A DNA stretch of 64,000 nucleotides. Source: Oceanihabitans gracilariae (GTDB lineage: Bacteria > Bacteroidota > Bacteroidia > Flavobacteriales > Flavobacteriaceae). The stretch lies in the NCBI RefSeq assembly GCF_042684485.1, contig NZ_JBHULM010000004.1, forward strand, positions 1 to 64,000, given 5' to 3'. Shown in pieces: positions 42,782-49,655 of this stretch. The translations under genes were made by a program, and so were the position numbers. The number at the start of each line of letters is the position of its first letter. The first letter of the stretch is position 1. The notes under the pieces are model-generated. The model did no database searches. It saw only the letters and a list, made by a program, of their open reading frames with translations, and was not told the origin of the DNA.

Positions 42782-43780
42782 ATGCATACATCATCTACTT
42801 ACAAAGCTTTTAGAGTTGAAGAACATGAGGGGAACTACATTTCTAGTATTAAAGACATGCCTTTTTCTGATTTACAGAAAGACGAAATACTAATACAAGT
42901 ACATTATAGTTCTTTAAATTACAAAGATGCCTTGTCAGCTTCAGGAAATAAAGGGGTAACCAAAAATTATCCGCATACACCAGGTATTGATGCTGTAGGA
43001 ACTGTAGTTTCATCAGAGTCACCTAAATTTCGTGTTTCAGAGTCTGTTATTGTAACTAGTTATGATTTAGGAATGAATACCGATGGAGGCTTTGCACAGT
43101 ACGTTAAAGTACCTGCAGCCTGGGCAGTTAAGCTACCTGAAAACCTTACAATGAAGGAAGCAATGACTATTGGTACTGCGGGATTAACAGCAGGTATGTC
43201 TGTATTGCGATTAAGTAAAATTGTACAACCAGAAGATGGACCAATTGTTGTTTCTGGCGCTACAGGAGGAGTGGGTTCTATAAGTCTAGGTATTTTAAAA
43301 AAAATGGGATATAAAACGGTTGCAATTACCGGAAAAGAAACAGCGGTTTCCTTTTTAAAAAGCGTAGGAGCAGATGAAGTTATTCTGCGAGAAGATTTTG
43401 AGAAAATGGATAAAAAACCACTTTTAAAACCAATTTATGCTGGAGGTATAGATACTGTTGGTGGTGTGATACTTGAAAATATTATTAAATGTACTAGAGC
43501 TATGGGAGCTGTTACTTGCTGTGGTAATGTTGCTTCTCCGAAAATAGAGCTAACCGTGTTTCCGTTTATATTACGCGGAGTTACATTAATTGGTATAGAT
43601 TCGCAAAATTACCCGATGCGATATCGAGAAAAAGTCTGGGAAAAATTATCTAATGCGTGGAAAACCGATCAAATGACAGCTACTGCTACAGAAATACCAT
43701 TAACGGCATTAAACGAAAAAATAGATTTAATGTTACAAGGAAAATTACAAGGAAGAACCGTAGTTGCTTTACAAGTATAG
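42782..43780 (+). CDS. YhdH/YhfP (AcuI-like) quinone oxidoreductase
   Basis: 332 aa from the ATG at 42782 (MHTSSTYKAFRVEE). A TTG at 42716 in the same frame is rejected because it lies within the regulatory gap. It belongs to the zinc-independent MDR family: LNYKDALSASGNKGVTKNYPHTPGIDAVG, VSGATGGVGSISLGILKKMGYKTVAITGK (NADPH-binding) and GRTVVAL at the C terminus. Relatives reduce acrylyl-CoA or quinones with NADPH. It is divergent from an HxlR regulator, so it is probably induced by reactive electrophiles. The gene downstream is an OsmC peroxidase-like protein, in line with a detoxification theme. Confidence 0.92.
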   Translation: MHTSSTYKAFRVEEHEGNYISSIKDMPFSDLQKDEILIQVHYSSLNYKDALSASGNKGVTKNYPHTPGIDAVGTVVSSESPKFRVSESVIVTSYDLGMNTDGGFAQYVKVPAAWAVKLPENLTMKEAMTIGTAGLTAGMSVLRLSKIVQPEDGPIVVSGATGGVGSISLGILKKMGYKTVAITGKETAVSFLKSVGADEVILREDFEKMDKKPLLKPIYAGGIDTVGGVILENIIKCTRAMGAVTCCGNVASPKIELTVFPFILRGVTLIGIDSQNYPMRYREKVWEKLSNAWKTDQMTATATEIPLTALNEKIDLMLQGKLQGRTVVALQV

Positions 43781-43918
43781 GCTATGTGATAGAAGTTTAG
43801 GAGTTATTTGTTGTAGGTGTTAGATTGATTAAAAAAAAACTTATGGATTTTTTAGTCTGTTTTTAATTGTTAAATTACAAGCATTATTTAGGGGCTTTTT
43901 TATATAATTTTACAACGT

Positions 43919-43953
43919 GTTAAGAGATTCCTCCTTCGTCGGAATGACAAAAA
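43919..43953. repeat. Fragment of a dispersed intergenic repeat
   Basis: GAGATTCCTCCTTCGTCGGAATGAC resembles the short inverted repeats (GGAATCTC...GGAATGACAAA type) scattered in many Bacteroidota genomes. Here TTCCTCC and GGAATGAC can pair partially. It lies in the 209-bp gap before the OsmC gene. Only one copy is in this window. Confidence 0.4.
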
Positions 43954-43989
43954 AAGCTTATAATACACGAAACAAAAAATAGCAAGGCT

Positions 43990-44457
43990 ATGCATCATAC
44001 TTTTAAGGCAAACGTAAACTGGTCTATAAACCAAGGCGAAAGCACTTTAAACCCAAGAACCTTTAGCCGAAACCATGAGGTTTTAATTGCCAATAAAACT
44101 TCGGCATTGCAAGTGTCAGCAGCAAAACCTTTTAGAGGTGATGCTAGTTTATACAATCCAGAAGACTTATTACTATCTGCATTAGCGTCTTGCCACATGA
44201 TGTCTTATCTATACGTATGTGCACAAAATAATATTGAAGTTTTACGTTATACCGATCATGCAGAAGGCGATCTAGAAGTACAGGCATCAGGAAGCGGAAG
44301 TTTTAAAACCGTTAGATTACAACCCATAGTTACTATAAAAGATGCGAGTAAAAAAGCCTTAGCATTGAATTTGCATCAACAAGCAAATGCTTTATGTTTT
44401 ATAGCTAATTCTTGTAATTTTCCAATTTCTCACGAGGCTACTATATTGGTAGAATAA
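43990..44457 (+). CDS. OsmC family protein
   Basis: 155 aa. DASLYNPEDLLLSALASCHMMSYLYVCAQNN contains the first catalytic cysteine (in ASCHM), and ANALCFIANSCNFPISHEATI carries the second in the NSC position. The pattern matches OsmC/Ohr-like thiol peroxidases that reduce organic hydroperoxides. It lies after the quinone oxidoreductase gene and before the cysteine-rich peptide and SigZ genes, all in one direction, which suggests a cluster for oxidative or thiol stress. Whether these genes share control is unproven. Confidence 0.9.
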   Translation: MHHTFKANVNWSINQGESTLNPRTFSRNHEVLIANKTSALQVSAAKPFRGDASLYNPEDLLLSALASCHMMSYLYVCAQNNIEVLRYTDHAEGDLEVQASGSGSFKTVRLQPIVTIKDASKKALALNLHQQANALCFIANSCNFPISHEATILVE

Positions 44458-44542
44458 ATTCTTTTTTAAAATTTAAGGGATCTTTTTTGCATCTTTTTTA
44501 AAACCTTCACGTCTATTATATGAACCTAAAAAAATAGATACC

Positions 44543-44644
44543 ATGAAAAATAAAGAATGCACGTGCACCTGTGATGGTTGCGCAAAAGGAAATTGTAAAA
44601 ACTGTACTTGTGCTACTTGTACCTGTACCAATTGCAATTGTTAA
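44543..44644 (+). CDS. Metallothionein-like cysteine-rich peptide (33 aa)
   Basis: 33 aa with 11 cysteines, in alternating patterns (CTCTCDGC, then NCKNCTCATCTCTNCNC). This density of CxC and CxxC is that of metal-binding metallothioneins. The remaining residues are small or polar, with no signal peptide. It lies 85 bp after osmC and 72 bp before sigZ; a strong hairpin (44668-44705) follows it. It could bind Zn, Cu, Cd or Hg, or act as a thiol buffer. The coding frame is free of stops, and the composition can hardly arise by chance. Confidence 0.75.
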   Translation: MKNKECTCTCDGCAKGNCKNCTCATCTCTNCNC

Positions 44645-44667
44645 TAAGCCTTAAAACACATACTATT

Positions 44668-44710
44668 AACGCTAATTTTAGTAACTTTATACTAAGATTA
44701 GCGTTGCTTT
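44668..44710 (+). terminator. Hairpin terminator/attenuator between the Cys-rich peptide and sigZ
   Basis: AACGCTAATTTTAGT (44668-44682) pairs with ACTAAGATTAGCGTT (44691-44705, one G-T pair) around an 8-base loop, followed by GCTTTT. It lies between the peptide stop and the sigZ ATG (44717), so sigZ may be read through at low level. Confidence 0.75.
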
Positions 44711-44716
44711 TACTAT

Positions 44717-45262
44717 ATGGTTATGAATACACAAGAAGTTTGGAAATTACATGCAGAAGCTATTAAATACTTTATTTTAAGTAAGGTAAAAGATGCTGTT
44801 ATTGCAGATGATTTGTTACAAGAAACCTTTATAAAAGTACACACCAAGTTACATACTTTAAAAGACGAGGATAAGATAAAGTCTTGGTTGTTTTCTATAG
44901 CAAGATATACGGTTTTAGATTATTTTAGAAGTAAAGAAATAGTGTATGAAACTACAGATGAAGATTTTATTTTTGAAGAACAAAAGTTAGAACATACCGA
45001 AGCAGATTGCTTGCATGGCATTATTAAGAGCTTACCAAAAAAATACAGAGAACCTTTGTTTTTAAGCGATATTAAAGGCATGAAGCAAGCCCAAATTGCC
45101 AAACAATTACAATTGGCTTTACCAACAGTAAAATCGCAAATACAACGCGGACGCAAAATGATAGCACAAGGCTTTGTTGACTGTTGTGATTTTGTAATTA
45201 ATGACGAAGGATTTTTAGTAGGCGAAATCAAAGACAAAGCAGACTGTAAAATGTGCCATTAA
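44717..45262 (+). CDS. sigZ: RNA polymerase sigma factor SigZ
   Basis: 181 aa. Region 2 (DAVIADDLLQETFIKVHTKL, KSWLFSIARYTVLDYFR) and region 4 (LPKKYREPLFLSDIKGMKQAQIAKQLQLALPTVKSQIQRGRKMI) are both present and typical of ECF sigma factors of the SigZ group. The C-terminal tail is unusual but characteristic: Cys pairs in FVDCCDF and ADCKMCH, which could bind a metal or sense redox state. ATG codons at 44717 and 44723 are both possible starts. No anti-sigma gene is adjacent. With the Cys-rich peptide and OsmC upstream, a metal or thiol stress role is plausible. Confidence 0.93.
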   Translation: MVMNTQEVWKLHAEAIKYFILSKVKDAVIADDLLQETFIKVHTKLHTLKDEDKIKSWLFSIARYTVLDYFRSKEIVYETTDEDFIFEEQKLEHTEADCLHGIIKSLPKKYREPLFLSDIKGMKQAQIAKQLQLALPTVKSQIQRGRKMIAQGFVDCCDFVINDEGFLVGEIKDKADCKMCH

Positions 45263-45324
45263 TATGTACCTTTGTAGCGCATTAAAACAATGCACTTGTT
45301 TTACAACGTACAAATTAAATTAGC

Positions 45325-45939
45325 ATGTCCTTTAAAAAACTACATCCAGCATTAAAAGAAGCCTTAGATACCCTTGAATTTGAAGCACCTTTAGCGTTTC
45401 AGAAAAAAATATTACCTAAATTAAAAGGAGGAGCAAATGTATACGGATTAGCACCTGCAGGTTTTGGTAAAACTACAGCATTAATTATTGCTACCATTCA
45501 TAAATTAAAAGCAGAAGCTTTTGAAGATTCTCCTAGAGCCTTAATTTTAGTAAAAGACAAACAAGCAGCTTTAGATTTAAAAGCGGAGTTTGAAAAGTTT
45601 ACAAGACGTACCGATTTAAGAGTTTACGCTGCCTACGAAGAACAAACATTAGACCAACAACGCGAAGAAATTTACTATGGTGTAGATGTTTTAATAGCAA
45701 CACCAAAACGCTTAAACAAACTCTATTTTATGAATAGTGTGCATTTAGGGCAACTACAAATTTTTGCATTAGAAGATGCCGAATTTTTAATACGAAACAA
45801 CTACCATAATGATGTTTTACGTGTTACCGAAAGTATTCAAAAATGCCAATATATTATTCTAGCAGAAAGTATGCATAGCAAATATGAAAGATTAAAAGAC
45901 TCTTTTATGTTTAATGCTCAGGAAGTAAAAATGGAGTAG
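45325..45939 (+). CDS. Single-domain DEAD/DEAH-type helicase-like protein
   Basis: 204 aa, only the first RecA-like domain. LAFQKKILPKLKGGANVYGL resembles the Q motif, and APAGFGKTTALI is Walker A. LIATPKRLNKL is motif Ib, and LEDAEFLI stands where DEAD is expected, so the catalytic Glu region is changed to EDAE. ILAES stands in place of SAT. The second RecA domain is absent, so it cannot be a normal processive helicase; it may act with a partner or as a regulatory ATPase. Such stand-alone N-domains occur in Flavobacteriia, as I recall. It follows sigZ by 62 bp. Confidence 0.75.
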   Translation: MSFKKLHPALKEALDTLEFEAPLAFQKKILPKLKGGANVYGLAPAGFGKTTALIIATIHKLKAEAFEDSPRALILVKDKQAALDLKAEFEKFTRRTDLRVYAAYEEQTLDQQREEIYYGVDVLIATPKRLNKLYFMNSVHLGQLQIFALEDAEFLIRNNYHNDVLRVTESIQKCQYIILAESMHSKYERLKDSFMFNAQEVKME

Positions 45940-45940
45940 C

Positions 45941-46336
45941 CTACAAAGTATGCATCCAGCTATTTTGTAATTTTTTAAATATTTTAAGCTCTTTTCTTAA
46001 AATAGGAATATAATCTTTACCATTACTATTGCATTTTTCTAATCTTTTGCAATGGCTATATAACCTGCTTGTTAAAAAACGTATAGCAGCAATATGCTTG
46101 TGTTTTTTATCTGAAAAACGTTCCATTTCTGCATTAATAATTGCAGGAGCAAGAGAGATAGAATGCCTAACAATATCTCCAGAAAAATAAATGTGTTCAT
46201 CTTCTGAACCATCTTCATCTAAGTGTGCCAAATCTTGGCTTAGATAGTTAGAGATACTTCTAGACAAAATAAAAATAAGCAAGGCTTGCTTGTATATTGG
46301 TAAATTGGAAAGATGTGAAGGAATATGCGCTAACAT
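45941..46336 (-). CDS. Helical protein of unknown function
   Basis: 131 aa, no signal peptide. It has four to five predicted helices (KQALLIFILSRSISNYLSQDLAHL, VRHSISLAPAIINAEMER, AAIRFLTSRLYSHCKRLEKC), perhaps a four-helix bundle. No domain is recognised. Its stop lies 1 bp from that of the convergent helicase-like gene, so no terminator separates them. The pattern GDIVRHSISLAPAI may resemble conserved hypothetical proteins of Flavobacteriaceae but I cannot name a family. Confidence 0.6.
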   Translation of the reverse strand: MLAHIPSHLSNLPIYKQALLIFILSRSISNYLSQDLAHLDEDGSEDEHIYFSGDIVRHSISLAPAIINAEMERFSDKKHKHIAAIRFLTSRLYSHCKRLEKCNSNGKDYIPILRKELKIFKKLQNSWMHTL

Positions 46337-46454
46337 GATTTATTTTCGGTTTCTATCAAAATTAGTGACAAGTGCGTATTTTTAGCTTTTGATTTTAAAG
46401 TAAAATTGTATATTTACTTTAAAAATTAAGTTGTTTTAAAATAATACTTTAATA

Positions 46455-46895
46455 ATGAGTTTAGATAATCTTAACTGGAAAATTTTAACATGTTTGCAAG
46501 AAAATTCGCGACAGTCAAATGCAGCAATTGGTAGGCAAGTAGGTATTAGTTCTCCAGCTGTTTCAGAGCGTATAAAGAAGATGGAAGATTTAGGAATTAT
46601 TCAAAATCACATTACTTTAATTTCTCCTTTTGAGGTTGGTTATCAGCTAAAAGCACTAATTACTTTAAGTGCTTTTATGGGAAAATTAAAACCCTTTCTT
46701 GAAAAAGTAAAAACTTTTGATGAGGTTATAAATTGCTATAGAATTACAGGTAATGAAAACTTTGTGATGGAAGTGGTTTTAAAAAATCAGAAGCATTTAG
46801 AAACTTTTATTGATCAGCTTATTGTGTATGGCGAAAGTAAAACGCAAATTGTGCTATCACATGTGGTAAAAAATAAAGAGATAAAAAGACTTTAA
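46455..46895 (+). CDS. Lrp/AsnC family transcriptional regulator
   Basis: 146 aa. The N-terminal winged helix (LDNLNWKILTCLQENSRQSNAAIGRQVGISSPAVSERIKKMEDLGII in blocks) and the C-terminal RAM domain (LKALITLSAFMGKL, VINCYRITGNENFVMEVVLK) are complete. Lrp-type proteins sense amino acids. It is convergent with an MFS gene and divergent from the helical 131-aa gene. The MFS transporter could be its target, but no operator is evident. A terminator overlaps its last codons. Confidence 0.92.
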   Translation: MSLDNLNWKILTCLQENSRQSNAAIGRQVGISSPAVSERIKKMEDLGIIQNHITLISPFEVGYQLKALITLSAFMGKLKPFLEKVKTFDEVINCYRITGNENFVMEVVLKNQKHLETFIDQLIVYGESKTQIVLSHVVKNKEIKRL

Positions 46896-46925
46896 AGGTT
46901 TTAAATGCTTTAAAGTCTTTTTGAT
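46883..46925. terminator. Terminator overlapping the lrp stop
   Basis: AAAAAGACTTTAAAG (46883-46897) pairs with CTTTAAAGTCTTTTT (46908-46922) around a 10-base loop. The stem includes the last codons of the Lrp gene, and it may also serve the convergent MFS gene. Confidence 0.85.
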
Positions 46926-46955
46926 TATTTTATTAGATGTTTGTTTAAAACTAAC

Positions 46956-48167
46956 TTATTGTTTGTCGTTTTTGTTTTTCATATAGCTTTTTAAAAAGAG
47001 AAAAAGAAAAGCGCAAACACCACCTAAAACCGTCATGATATACCAAGTGTTATCATAGCCAAAGCCATCTACCAATCGCATTCCTGCATTATGTCCAAAA
47101 ATATGCGCAATAGAAAAAGCAATAGAGTATAGTGCCATATATTCTCCTTGGTTTCCTTTTTTTGCACGTTGCAAAGCAAAGGCGTTAGAAAACGGAAAGG
47201 CAATCATTTCGCCAAGCGTCATTAAAAACATTCCTATAATTAGTATTCCTGTAAACGTGGTTAGGTTTAAAACTAAAAAACTTAATGCTGTTAGTGTGGC
47301 ACCAAAAAGCATTAAACCTGTTTTGGTATATTTTGAGTTTTCTAGCCATTTTATTAGTGGCATTTCTAATAAAAAGATAAAGAACCCGTTGGCACCAAGT
47401 AGCAAGCCTATTTTAAATTCGCTTAATAGATGTTTTTCTCTGTAATAAATAGGCATGGTTGAAAAGTATTGTAAAAACACAAAACCAAACAAAAACATGG
47501 CAACAAGAAAAATTAAAAACGCATGATCTTTATATGCCGAATCTGGATTTTCAACAATAATATTATCTTGAATTTTAGCTGTTTTAGGGTTTAGTACTTG
47601 AAATAATACTAAGGTTGCTATCATACAAGTAATACCATCTACCCAAAACAAACCACTATAGCTCATGGTTGTAATGATTAGTCCGCCAACAGCAGGTCCA
47701 GCAGAAAAACCAAGATTAATAGCTAAACGAATAAGGGTTACACTTCTTGTTTTATTTTCTGGTTTGCTATATGCGCTTAAGGCAACAAACATGGCAGGAC
47801 GAAACATATCTGCCACCAGCATTACCAAAAAAATACCAACACATAAAGTAGCAAAAGTGTTTAAAAATTGCAGTGCTATAAATAGTATTCCTGTAGAGAG
47901 TAAGCTTCTTACCATTACTTTGTAATAGCCAATTTTGTCGGTTAGTTTTCCGCCTAGCCAAGAGCCAGCAACAGAACCTAAACCAAAGGCAGTCATAATC
48001 CATCCTACATCTTTAAGGGTGAATTTTAAATCTTCAATAAGGTATAAGGATAAAAAAGGAATAACCATAGTTCCTGCTCTGTTAATTAAAGTAATTAAGG
48101 CAAGCCACCAAACCTCGGTTGAGAGACCTTTAAATGTATTTATATAGTTACGTATTAGTTTTTTCAT
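46956..48167 (-). CDS. MFS transporter
   Basis: 403 aa from the ATG at 48167 (MKKLIRNYINTFKGL). A frame start at 48209 adds a 14-residue segment of poor quality and is rejected. Twelve transmembrane helices are visible. The family motif GSWLGGKLTDKIGYYKV lies in the loop after helix 2 and SAGPAVGGLIITTM in helix 5, as in drug/proton antiporters. Relatives include MdtH-like efflux pumps. The substrate cannot be read. A terminator-like hairpin stands 58-87 bp upstream of the start, on the same transcript if the promoter lies further up. Confidence 0.85.
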   Translation of the reverse strand: MKKLIRNYINTFKGLSTEVWWLALITLINRAGTMVIPFLSLYLIEDLKFTLKDVGWIMTAFGLGSVAGSWLGGKLTDKIGYYKVMVRSLLSTGILFIALQFLNTFATLCVGIFLVMLVADMFRPAMFVALSAYSKPENKTRSVTLIRLAINLGFSAGPAVGGLIITTMSYSGLFWVDGITCMIATLVLFQVLNPKTAKIQDNIIVENPDSAYKDHAFLIFLVAMFLFGFVFLQYFSTMPIYYREKHLLSEFKIGLLLGANGFFIFLLEMPLIKWLENSKYTKTGLMLFGATLTALSFLVLNLTTFTGILIIGMFLMTLGEMIAFPFSNAFALQRAKKGNQGEYMALYSIAFSIAHIFGHNAGMRLVDGFGYDNTWYIMTVLGGVCAFLFLFLKSYMKNKNDKQ

Positions 48168-48223
48168 GTTGGTTGGTTGTTGTGTGTATTCTTTTAATAA
48201 GCAATACATGGTTTACTAAAAAT

Positions 48224-48254
48224 AAAAAGTCCGACGTAGAAGTCGGACTTTTTT
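48224..48254. terminator. Terminator-like hairpin in the MFS leader
   Basis: AAAAAGTCCGAC (48224-48235) pairs with GTCGGACTTTTT (48242-48253) around a 6-base loop, with a T run on each strand. The neighbouring genes diverge, so no gene ends here. It may be an attenuator for the MFS gene. Confidence 0.7.
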
Positions 48255-48430
48255 ATATTGAATAAATTAATAATAGCATCAGCACAATATATAGCAAGTC
48301 CTACTTCGGTATGAAGTGGTTTTTCTTTTTCTATATTTAATACTACAAGTAATCATTTTTTGTTTTTATTGTTCATCAAAGCTAAACAAAATAATAAGAA
48401 GTTGTATTTTTAAACCGAAAAAATATTAGC

Positions 48431-49033
48431 ATGAAAAATTTACTTTATCTTATTCTGTTTGTAGTAACCTGTAGTTGTGCACAAGAAAAATTGCCTTTAT
48501 TAGGCGATACCGATTGGCAACGCCAAAAGAATGCAGAGTTTAAAGACGCTTCTAAATCGCCTTTAAAAGATAAAGACAGAAAGACTTTTAGAACCTTAGA
48601 TTTTTTTAAATATGATTCTGCTTATGTGGTAAAAGCAACCTTAAAAAGAACGCCAGATTCTCAATGGTTTACCATGCAAACTACCACAGATCGTGTTTCT
48701 AAAGAACGTGTTTATGGTGTTTTATCTTTTACCATGCATGGCAAGGAGTATAGCTTAAATGTGTATCAAGGTCAGGAATTAATGGAAACAGAAGGCTTTG
48801 AAGACTTTTTATTTCTTCCGTTTTTAGATAATACCAATGGAGATACTACTTATGGAGGAGGACGTTATATGGATTTACGTATTCCGGAAGGAGATACTAT
48901 GATGCTTGATTTTAATGAGGCTTACAATCCGTATTGTACCTATAATGTTAAGTATTCTTGTCCTATTGTACCTAGAGAAAATTATGTAGATGAAACTATT
49001 GAAGCAGGAGTGAAGGCTTTTGTGAAGAAGTAG
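48431..49033 (+). CDS. DUF1684 domain-containing protein
   Basis: 200 aa. The signal sequence ends VVTCSCAQEK, with cysteines placed like a lipobox (TCSC). The body matches DUF1684: LGDTDWQRQKNAEFKDASKSPL, FRTLDFFKYDSAYVVKATL, YGGGRYMDLRIPEGDTMMLDFNEAYNPYCTYN and SCPIVPRENY. The family is widespread in Bacteroidota and Actinobacteria, has a beta-barrel-like fold of unknown activity and often appears in the envelope. The gene stands alone. A 7-bp satellite begins immediately after its stop. Confidence 0.9.
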   Translation: MKNLLYLILFVVTCSCAQEKLPLLGDTDWQRQKNAEFKDASKSPLKDKDRKTFRTLDFFKYDSAYVVKATLKRTPDSQWFTMQTTTDRVSKERVYGVLSFTMHGKEYSLNVYQGQELMETEGFEDFLFLPFLDNTNGDTTYGGGRYMDLRIPEGDTMMLDFNEAYNPYCTYNVKYSCPIVPRENYVDETIEAGVKAFVKK

Positions 49034-49103
49034 GTGTTAGGTAGTAGGTATTAGGTGGTAGGGATTAGGTATTAGGTGGTAGGTGTTAGTTGTTAGGTGT
49101 TAG
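49034..49103. repeat. Heptanucleotide satellite (GTRTTAG type), ten units
   Basis: Ten consecutive 7-bp units, all ending TAG (GTGTTAG, GTAGTAG, GTATTAG, GTGGTAG, GGATTAG and so on), start right after the DUF1684 stop codon. They end 11 bp before the convergent crcB stop. Unit sequence is degenerate but phase is kept throughout. Confidence 0.9.
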
Positions 49104-49114
49104 GAGTGTTTTTT

Positions 49115-49480
49115 TTATTTTGCTAGATACATTCCGGAGAAAACTGCAAGAAACCCTAATACAAAACTGGCAATAGTATAAATAGCAAAACTGGTAAAGT
49201 CGCCAGATTTTAAAAACACATGATTTTCATAAGCAAAAGTTGAAAAGGTAGTAAATCCACCACAAAACCCGGTTGCAAGTAATAGCGTTTGGTTAGAAGA
49301 AAGGCTGTTGTGTTTTAATGCATAGCCAAGTATAAAACCAATAAGCAAACTACCTAAAATGTTTGCTAAAAATGTTCCGTAAGGGATTCCGTTTTCGGTA
49401 TTGTTTAAATATTTTCCAATAATATAGCGTAGTACACTACCAAAACCTCCACCAACAAATACCAATAATAAATTCTTCAT
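49115..49480 (-). CDS. crcB: Fluoride efflux channel CrcB/Fluc
   Basis: 121 aa with four transmembrane segments. Signatures are GGGFGSVLRYIIG (near the N terminus), GTFLANILGSLLIGFILGY and TGFCGGFTTFSTFAYE, the last lining the fluoride pore. It is a dual-topology channel that expels fluoride ions. A fluoride riboswitch is not evident upstream. It is convergent with the DUF1684 gene and has no operon partners. The single-gene form, rather than a pair, fits homodimeric channels. Confidence 0.93.
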   Translation of the reverse strand: MKNLLLVFVGGGFGSVLRYIIGKYLNNTENGIPYGTFLANILGSLLIGFILGYALKHNSLSSNQTLLLATGFCGGFTTFSTFAYENHVFLKSGDFTSFAIYTIASFVLGFLAVFSGMYLAK

Positions 49481-49655
49481 AATAACAAATATACTATCTA
49501 TTAAATTACAATGGAATTAATTTTTTAAACATGTTAACCTTTTTCCTTTTTGGCTATTAATATTTGTATTCATCCTCTTAAAATACACTGGTTTAGCAAA
49601 AAGGTGTAAGCCGAAAAACCTTAAATAGAGTAGGTATTTCTTAAATAAAAAAATC

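Noticed and set aside
49481..49655. Fluoride riboswitch upstream of crcB
   Set aside because: I looked for the conserved crcB-motif core and pseudoknot in the leader and saw none.
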